From positions 1-64,000 of the forward strand of contig SKCR01037675.1 in assembly GCA_019454045.1 (NCBI GenBank): 64,000 bases of DNA. Direction: 5' to 3'. The position numbers were made by a program, and so were the translations under genes. Below are positions 57,327 to 64,000 of the stretch, one piece after another (position 1 is the stretch's first letter; each line of letters opens with the position of its first letter). Source of the stretch: Zanthoxylum bungeanum. Its lineage: Eukaryota > Streptophyta > Magnoliopsida > Sapindales > Rutaceae. A model generated the notes under the pieces. That model ran no database searches. It was not told the origin of the DNA and saw only the letters and a list, made by a program, of their open reading frames with translations.

Positions 57327-58975
57327 TTATGTGTCATTCCAATTGCAGATTGATTATCGCAATGAATGCAAATTGCTGGTACTGGCTTAGGCCAACTTGG
57401 AATATCCTCTAGAAAATTTTGCAGTCATTCTGCTTCTTCAGCACACTTATCTAATGCAATGAATTCTGATTCCATTGTAGATCTGGCTATCACAGTCTGT
57501 TTGGAGGATTTCCATGATACAGCTGCATCTGTTAGTGTAAACATATAGCCATTGGTAGACTTTGAGTCTTTTATATCAGATATCCAGTTTGCATCATTGT
57601 ATCCTTCGATTACGGCTGGATATCTATGATAGTGCAGCCCATAATTACGAGTAAATCGTAGGTACCTGAGTATTCTTACTATTGCTTTCCAGTGAACAAC
57701 CCCTAGATTACTCGTATATCTGCTGAGCTTGTTTACTGTACATGATATATCAGGCATTGTACAACTCGATAAATACATCAGACTCCAGATCACTCTAGAG
57801 TATTTTACTTGAGATATATCATCTCTTCTATTCTTTGATAGATGTAGACTCACATCTAAATGAGTTCTAGCCACAACAGAATCATCATTGTTGAATTTAC
57901 CAAGAATTTAATCCACATAGTGCGACTGATCAAGAATAAGTCTATCATCACTCCCGACAATCAATATGTCATCAACGTAGAGACATAAAATGGCATAGCC
58001 AACTTCTGTCTCTCTGACATAAATACATTTATCACATTCATTGATTTTGAAACAATTTGCCAACATGGTGTTGTCAAACTTTTTATGCCACTATTTCGGA
58101 GCTTGTTTCAATCCATACAAGGATTTTACTAACTTGCAGACTTTCTTTTCTTGTCTTGGAGCTATAAAGCCTTCAGATTATTCCATGTAGATTTCTTCAT
58201 CTAAATCTCCATTTAGAAAGGCTGTTTTCACATCCATCTGATGTACCTCAAGATTGCGCAAAGCTGCAATCGCTAGTATCATCCTTATGGAATTTATTCT
58301 CGTTACAGGAGAGTAAGTGTCAAAATAATCAAGACTTTCACGTTGTCTGTAGCCTTTAATTACAAGTCTTGCTTTGTACTTGTCAATTGATCTATCTGTC
58401 TTCATTTTCTTTTTGAAAATCCACTTGGACCCTAAAGGTTTACACCCTGGAGGAAGGTCCACTAACTCTCAGGTGTGTTTTTGTAAGTGGATTCAATTTC
58501 ACTATTGATGGCATCTTTCCACAAAGCACCATCAGCTGATCTTACAGCTTCGTTATAGCTTTGAGGATCATTTTCTAGCAAAAATGTCAGATTATCTGGA
58601 CCAAATAATTTTTCCGTTCTAGCTCTTTTGCTACGTCTTGGTTCAAGTTCAACATCTTGTTGATCCTCTGGAATATTTATGTGTTCTTTGTCCTTACTAT
58701 CTTCAATGATAGCCTCATGTGCCCGTTTGTGCACATGTGAATTCGAATTAGTTTTACAAGGAAAAACGTATTCGAAAAATTATGCATTCATCGACTCCAT
58801 TATCGTATTTTTATGAATATTCGGTATATTAGACTCATGCACAAGAAATTGATAAGCATTACTGTTATGTGCATACCCTATGAAAATACAATCAATAATT
58901 TTTGGTCATATCTTCACCTTCTTAGGTGGAGGAATGACTACTTTGGCAAGACACCTCCACACTCGTAGAAATTTA
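57134..58975 (-). pseudogene. copia D pol: RT and RNase H, integrase core deleted
   Basis: Sense order. A join at about 58975 leads directly from the end of the protease region into the integrase C-terminal tail ([20 protein letters not shown], then IDCIFIGYA). The connector and RT start lie at 58462-58734. RT at 58178-58462 includes [17 protein letters not shown] and [20 protein letters not shown], and the YVDDILIVG catalytic motif is at about 57960. RNase H is at 57134-57874 ([27 protein letters not shown]). Several stops and one frameshift near 58462 break it. The whole catalytic integrase core is missing, so it could not insert on its own. A run of 16 C lies at 57018-57033 in the 3' UTR. 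Confidence 0.9.
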
Positions 58976-60069
58976 TAGATCAGAGTACTCAACAATATAA
59001 GCAGAAGAGCTAGCTTTATTGATATTCTTGGGTTTAACAACCATTACATTGAACTTAAAGAGCCCATCAGTTACATACCATTTTCCCACATACATGCCAT
59101 TTTTGGTCAAAACTACTTTATCAGACTCGAACATCATCTGGAATCTATGCTTGTTCAGAAGTGATCCAGACACAAGATTCTTCTGTATTTCTGGTACATA
59201 CAGAACGTTGTTTAAAGTCAACTCTTTCCCAGAGGTCATCTTCAGAATCACCTTACCTTGACCTTCAATCTCAAATGTTGCTGAATTTCCCATATATATT
59301 TTTTCCCCATTACCAGCAGGCTCAAATGAAGAGAACATACTCTTGTCTGAGCACACATGTCGAGTGGCACCAATGTCAATCCACCACTCTCTTGTGTTAG
59401 AACCCACCAGATTCACCTCAGAAACCACAGTAGAAAGGTTAATGTCTGAAACATCTTGAGTCATGTTTTCCATCACATTAGCCTCTTGGTTCTTTTTCTT
59501 CTTCGGCAGTATGCACTCAGAAGACTTGTGACCCATTTTGTCACAGTTGAAGCATCTTCCTTGAAATTTAGATTTCTTGGAAATTCCTCCTTTGAAGCCC
59601 ATCTTTGACCCTTTGTTCTTGAGGTTCTTGTTCTTATGGCCATGTTCAACAACATTTGTTTTGGCCTCATGAGTTATTCCTCTTTTGTCAGATACTCTGT
59701 TATCTTCCTCAATTCTAAGCTTAAGAACCAAGTCTTCAATGTTCATTTCTTTTCGCTTATGCTTTAAATAATTCTTGAAATCTTTCAAACAAGGTGGTAG
59801 ATTTTCAATTATCGAGGCTACTTGGAAGGTTTCACTTAAAACCATCCCCTCAGCATGAATTTCTGCTAGAATAATCTGCAATTCTTGTACTTGACTTAAC
59901 ACAGTTTTGGAGTCAACCATCTTAAAATCTAGGAAACGACCTACGACAAATTTCTTAGTACTGGCGTCCTCAGTTTTATAGTTTCGATCTAAGGATTCCC
60001 AAAGCCCCTTAGCTGTTTTCATTCCGGCGTACACACTATACAAGGAATCACTCCACTCATTCAGCACAA

Positions 60070-62634
60070 CACTACAAGAAAACTGTGAGATGGCGACGGA
60101 AATATTCGTCGCTAATCTGTCGCTACTGTACAGTTAGCGACGGAATAGAGACGGAAAAATTTTGTCTCTATTCTCTTGGTCGCAAAAAAATAGCGACGGA
60201 ATTTATATTTCTGTCGCTAAATTTAGCAACGGAATATTATTCTGTCTCTATTTAGCGATGGAAGTTTTCGTCGCTAATTAGCGACGGAAACTTGCGTTTC
60301 AATATAGATACGGACTGTCTCTAATTGGAGACGGAATCCGTTTCTAATTTCCTAGGAAATTTATTATTTTTTAATAAAATTGTTATTTTTTATATTTTTT
60401 AAGAAAGAAAATTTATTTTAAACAATATTATTAAAATTATTAAAATTATAAAATAAATATATTAATGACTTAAATTATAAAATAAACACGACAAATAGTA
60501 AATAAAAATTTTATTATATAAATATTATAAGGTTTAAAAAAGTACAACATAAGTAATCAAGTACTACAAACAATATTGACTTAAAAATGCAATTCAGGAA
60601 TTCTTTGTAAGCTTCCTCAGCAAAACTAGATAACCAAATTGTGCAACACAAATAAACCAAATTTCAAGAATCCAGTGACTGTAACAGGCCATGAACAGTT
60701 TGTTGTTCTTCACCCTACATAGTAAACAACAAAAGAAATCAGATGCAAGTATTAGCAATTGCAAATTTATATCAAATGCACGAGCAATTAGCAATTCAGT
60801 AACTAAGTGTAACCTTGAGGGACAACAGAACAGATGGACAAAGTGACAGAATCTTAGAAGCATCTTGGCTACCAAAGGATGCAGGTAATACAGAAAGAGA
60901 ATCAATCCTGCATTAATGAATCCAAATTTTATTAGAAAAGAAGGAATACTTAAGCAGGAATACTTAAGTTAAGAGATTTTTTACAAGGTCCTCCCATGCT
61001 GGTCACTGAGTACGTAGAACAATTTAGGACATAAAAGTTCCGCAACAAAGTTAGATGATCATAATTATGGTCACAACTTTTTCCCTTAGTCGTTATCAGG
61101 AGAAATAATACTAATTACAAATCGTGGTAAATATTACTAACAATGAAACATCCTTACAGAAACACAAGTTGAAACAAGAGTAGAAACAGTTTTAAAATTA
61201 GAGTTAAATTAGCCAAGTATAGAAAAATGATGAAAAATTATGTAAGAATTTACTAAGAATCTTTGATACTAACAATTTGAAATTCTCAACTTTCTAGAAA
61301 ATATGCTCAACAGGGACTAAACAAAAGAAAAAAATTTAGGCCTTACAAGCTACCACGCTCAACAGCATCCTCAGTAGCAGAATCCAACATCTCAATCATC
61401 GAGGGGTGAACAAATACAATAACTAAAGGTTAACCATCAGGATATCTGGACTAAATTGGAATACATTGCCACATCAATTAGATAAACACCAAAGAAAAAT
61501 CCTAAATTATGAAGATATTTCAGAAATTCTATATCATTATAAATTCACTTCATATCCCTTAATGCTAAGTTAACATAAAAGAAATAATATACCTGCAAGA
61601 ACTGTACAGGTTGGGAAATTCCGAGTTTGTGCAGAGCGTCATAGCTGATAAAAGAATTCTGCAGCAAATAAGGTTGGAATTTTCCCCAGAAAATGATAAA
61701 AATAAACATAATAAAAATCAGAATAAAAATATGCAAAGATTGACATGAAAATCGAATTGAAAATAAAAAATAAAAGCAAAAATTCATGAAATCATCAAAA
61801 TCAAATCATCCATAATACATACTCCTGAAATTATACAATCAAATTTTTGCACACTTTGTTCAAGCTGCAGACCAAGGAAAAGAATACAGCACTAGGGTGC
61901 CAAATAGTGCAATTTTTCTACGATTTTCAAAGTCAACAGCGTATACAAATGGAATAAGTTGGTTCCTGTTTCACACTGCAAAGAATATAGCATTGAAGTG
62001 TAAAAAGTCCTCTACCTCTAAGATTTAACCAAGATATACAGACTCTCGATACTCGAAAACAAGAGAGCTAGCCAAAAGTAGCCAATAATGGGTCCAAAAA
62101 AAAGAAGAAATTAAAGTGATGTTACTCAGCACTGAAAACAGAATGCTTAAAAGAAGTTATTGCTAAGAGAATCAGAATAATTGCTGGTTAGGATTTGCTG
62201 GAATCGATGAGAAGGGGCTATGGTTCAGCTAGGCTTTGATTTGATTTTTGGATTTTGGTCTAGGGTTCGGTTGTGTCGTTGTTTGATTTAGAACAAATGA
62301 AAGAGAATGCTTTAAACAATGATCAAAACGACAGTTACGGAATTTTAATTCCGTCTCTAAATATAGCAAATTCCGTCGCTAAATATAGTGACGGAATTTA
62401 GTGCCGTCGCTAAATTTAGCGACGGAATTTAGTTCTGTCGCTATTTAGAGACGGAATTCTAATTCCGTCGCTTTTTTTTCCCGCGATTTCATTCCCGCCA
62501 CTATTAGCTACGAAATTTTATCCCGTCGTTAAATTCCGTCGCTAATGTTGTAATCTATTTCAATTCTGTCGCTGTTCCGTTTCTAAATGTTGAAACGGAT
62601 TATTCCGTCGCTAATTCTGTATTTTCTTGTAGTG
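60070..62634 (-). mobile_element. CACTA (En/Spm) element carrying a host-gene fragment
   Basis: A 2565-bp element with termini CACTACAAGAAAA and TTTTCTTGTAGTG (13-bp perfect inverted repeat). Both ends are filled with subterminal copies of TAGCGACGGAA/TTCCGTCGCTA (60090-60320 and 62335-62610). This is the typical CACTA architecture, where such repeats bind the TNPA-type protein. The flanking ACA at 60066-60068 and 62635-62637 fits a 3-bp target duplication, with one extra A on the left. No transposase is present. The interior (60550-62330) carries three exon-like segments of a host gene. Confidence 0.93.
60814..61658 (-). pseudogene. captured UFL1-like gene fragment (three exons)
   Basis: Minus-strand exons: 61658-61593 (66 bp), 61450-61347 (104 bp) and 60907-60814 (94 bp). 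All have AG before and GT after, and the phases match: the second ends with two bases and the third supplies the third base. The peptide contains SYDALHKLGISQPVQFL, then SRYPDG, a stop, PLVIVFVHPSMIEMLDSAT and EDAVERGS, then IDSLSVLPASFGSQDASKIL. This resembles the middle part of UFL1, the E3 ligase that attaches UFM1 (ER-phagy and ribosome quality control in plants and animals). The family identity is from memory of its sequence pattern. One in-frame stop and the missing ends mean no functional protein. A possible fourth exon lies at 60714-60664. Confidence 0.78.
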
Positions 62635-63012
62635 ACATAATTCCTACATAGGAATTCAGAATGTTTCCAAGCATCGATTGCATTAATCACTTGGATATCA
62701 TTCTCACCCTCTTTGGGTACATGAGCATCTTCCTTTAGGAACCTTGCAAGGTTCAACGTGGTCAAGTAAAAAAATATTTTATGTGGCCACCTTTTCAAAT
62801 TCTGACCAATGAATTTTTCAGGTTTTTCCGCAACATGATTGACATGGCTCACATGTCCAACAGGTTGTCTAGCCATAGAAGCATCAACACTTTGGCCTGC
62901 CACAGAGGCTGCCACATTAAGCCCAGAGACTGAAACATTTTGGCCAGCCGAAGAGGCTGCCATGTTCGGATCAACTGTGGTCGGACTGTTTTCCATATCC
63001 ACAGATCGAATT

Positions 63013-64000
63013 TGTTTTAAGACTATTACAAAGGTTATTGTGTTCTTACAAATGACTATGAACAAACAGTAAAACACAACACGATTGCTACAATAAATAG
63101 AGGAAACAACACAACAAGAGTAATGAAAATAACACAGTCCCAGGACAACTGCAGACAGCGAACTAGTATTAGTCACGGCGGTGCAGCAATGAACCAGCGA
63201 CAGGAACAGTTCAGTAACGAAGGCAGTGCAGTATCGAACCAGCAACAAGAATAGTCAGCGGCACCAAACAGAGAGAATTTTGAGGCTTGTTGATGCGGCA
63301 ACAATCTCCTTAAAACAAATTCGTCCCCTACCGAATGGTGCAGTAGAACGCGAGACGTTTGTTTCCCAGGATGCAACGGAAATAAACGAGAATGGGCACC
63401 ACCAAAATCGTCTTCAACGAACCACGAAGTGTTCGAACTCTCTCAACAAAACAGTAAAGATCGTTCTGTATATTTTTTATATATCATCAAAAACGAAAAA
63501 CACTGCCACCTTTAAAAGAAAATGAACATGCCAACTAAATTGAGTTAGTGAGAGGCTTTTCATATGATGTAACCACCCAGTTAATTAATAGAATTAATTT
63601 AACTGTTATGGAACTTCAAAAATCTTGGAAAAAATAAAGAGGCTTGCAAAAGGTGGCTGGGCCGGGCCCGCACAATTTGGTCCGACATTTGTGTACGCAA
63701 GACGCGCGGGTGCACACGAGTCAGGCCTGTTCGGATTTTGATTTGCACCCCTCTGCGCGCGCACGTAGAGAGAGCCTCTATCCTTATATCACTTACCCAT
63801 TTACATATGAGCAATCATATATAAACACAATTTTCCTTTATTAGCTTTCTCATATGGGACAAGCTTATTTCTCTTTATTTTCCAACACCAATTGGTGAAT
63901 TTTGAGCAACAAATTCTCATTCACCCAAACACCATTTTAAACATATGAATATACCATTCCGAACTACTCACGAAGGAATATTCGAATCACTCAAAGACAA
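63013..64000 (-). repeat. copia D 5' LTR, cut by window end
   Basis: It matches 55484-56541 from its inner end (TGTTTTAAGAC in plus orientation) to the last base of the window. About 60-70 bp of the LTR remain outside. Confidence 0.9.

Larger units (their letters stand above)
58973..62996 (-). pseudogene. copia D gag-protease, interrupted by CACTA
   Basis: Gag starts at the Met at 62996 (MENSPTTVDPNMAASSAG). It has an Ala/Ser/Val repeat-like N-terminus, then the copia gag domain (EKPEKFIGQNLKRWPHK) to the CACTA insertion at 62637. It resumes at 60067 ([20 protein letters not shown]) through the zinc knuckle [14 protein letters not shown]. The protease has [14 protein letters not shown], where the usual DSGA or DTGA active-site triplet is changed to DIGA. 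The frame ends at 58973, where the integrase deletion begins. Without the insertion it would be one open frame of about 480 codons, so the break is recent. Confidence 0.9.
55484..64000 (-). mobile_element. Ty1-copia retrotransposon D, right end beyond window
   Basis: A minus-strand element. The 3' LTR is at 55484-56541. Pol is at 57134-58975, gag-protease at 58973-62996 (split by a CACTA element), and the 5' LTR runs from 63013 past the window end. The LTR parts are nearly identical where they overlap, with indels such as GCACCAAACA at about 63261, so the element is fairly young. The integrase core is deleted. I did not find a standard initiator-Met PBS next to 63013. Confidence 0.9.

Noticed and set aside
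60594..60905. 103-codon minus-strand frame in the CACTA element as a gene
   Set aside because: It overlaps captured exon 3 in the wrong frame and runs into intron. The phase-consistent exon reading explains the sequence better.
1..64000. Endogenous pararetrovirus (caulimovirus-like) insertion
   Set aside because: All reverse-transcriptase-bearing segments have LTRs, an integrase or clear copia/gypsy order. No movement-protein or coat-protein-type region was seen.

Overview
The window is flowering-plant nuclear DNA, probably from a eudicot. It is AT-rich and almost entirely nested transposable elements: Ty1-copia, Athila-like and Ogre/Tat-like Ty3-gypsy, hAT and CACTA. Only one intact host protein-coding gene is visible, a two-exon 3-ketoacyl-CoA synthase (KCS) on the minus strand at 51186-53843. 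No rRNA, tRNA, CRISPR array or bacterial-type operon is present. Both window edges fall inside LTR retrotransposons.

Layout. 1-7041: right-hand part of a decayed minus-strand copia (A) with a hAT-type MITE in its leader. Copia A sits in a truncated hAT copy (7042-7853). 7854-25217: a five-level nest. A copia LTR (T) is split by a DUF659-type hAT (7876-24940). That hAT is split by an Athila-like element (10732-23879). The Athila element is split by an almost intact BED-type hAT (14761-18365) and by a MITE (19613-20081). Another MITE (24475-24876) sits in the DUF659 hAT. Target-site duplications can be read for each of these insertions. 25218-26784: decayed leader and gag of copia T. 26785-40288: an Ogre/Tat-like element that has lost nearly all of pol. 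A solo LTR of the same family lies inverted inside its 5' LTR, and its 3' UTR holds large tandem arrays. 40321-49434: two copies of a host segment, separated by LTR and copia fragments. The second copy is split by a young copia (B, 43706-49123). 49435-55483: the KCS gene and its flanks. 55484-64000: copia D, with a CACTA element (60070-62634) inserted in its gag.

The most notable find is inside that CACTA element. Three consecutive minus-strand exons with canonical splice sites and matching phases encode a piece that looks like the UFM1 E3 ligase UFL1. This is a captured host-gene fragment (Pack-CACTA). Second is a feature of the Ogre/Tat LTRs: each carries an internal copy of the first 11 nt of its own tRNA-Arg primer-binding site. 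The 5' LTR has an exact 109-bp-period duplication running from that mimic to the real PBS, as expected if plus-strand transfer misprimed during reverse transcription.

The elements interact as parasites of one another, not as a pathway. The hAT elements share a TIR consensus, and the BED-type transposase keeps its D, D and E residues but has two premature stops. The KCS enzyme is the only gene with an inferable cellular role: condensation in very-long-chain fatty acid elongation at the ER membrane. Its upstream region was duplicated further left. One duplicate preserves the empty target site of copia B, so the duplication came before that insertion.
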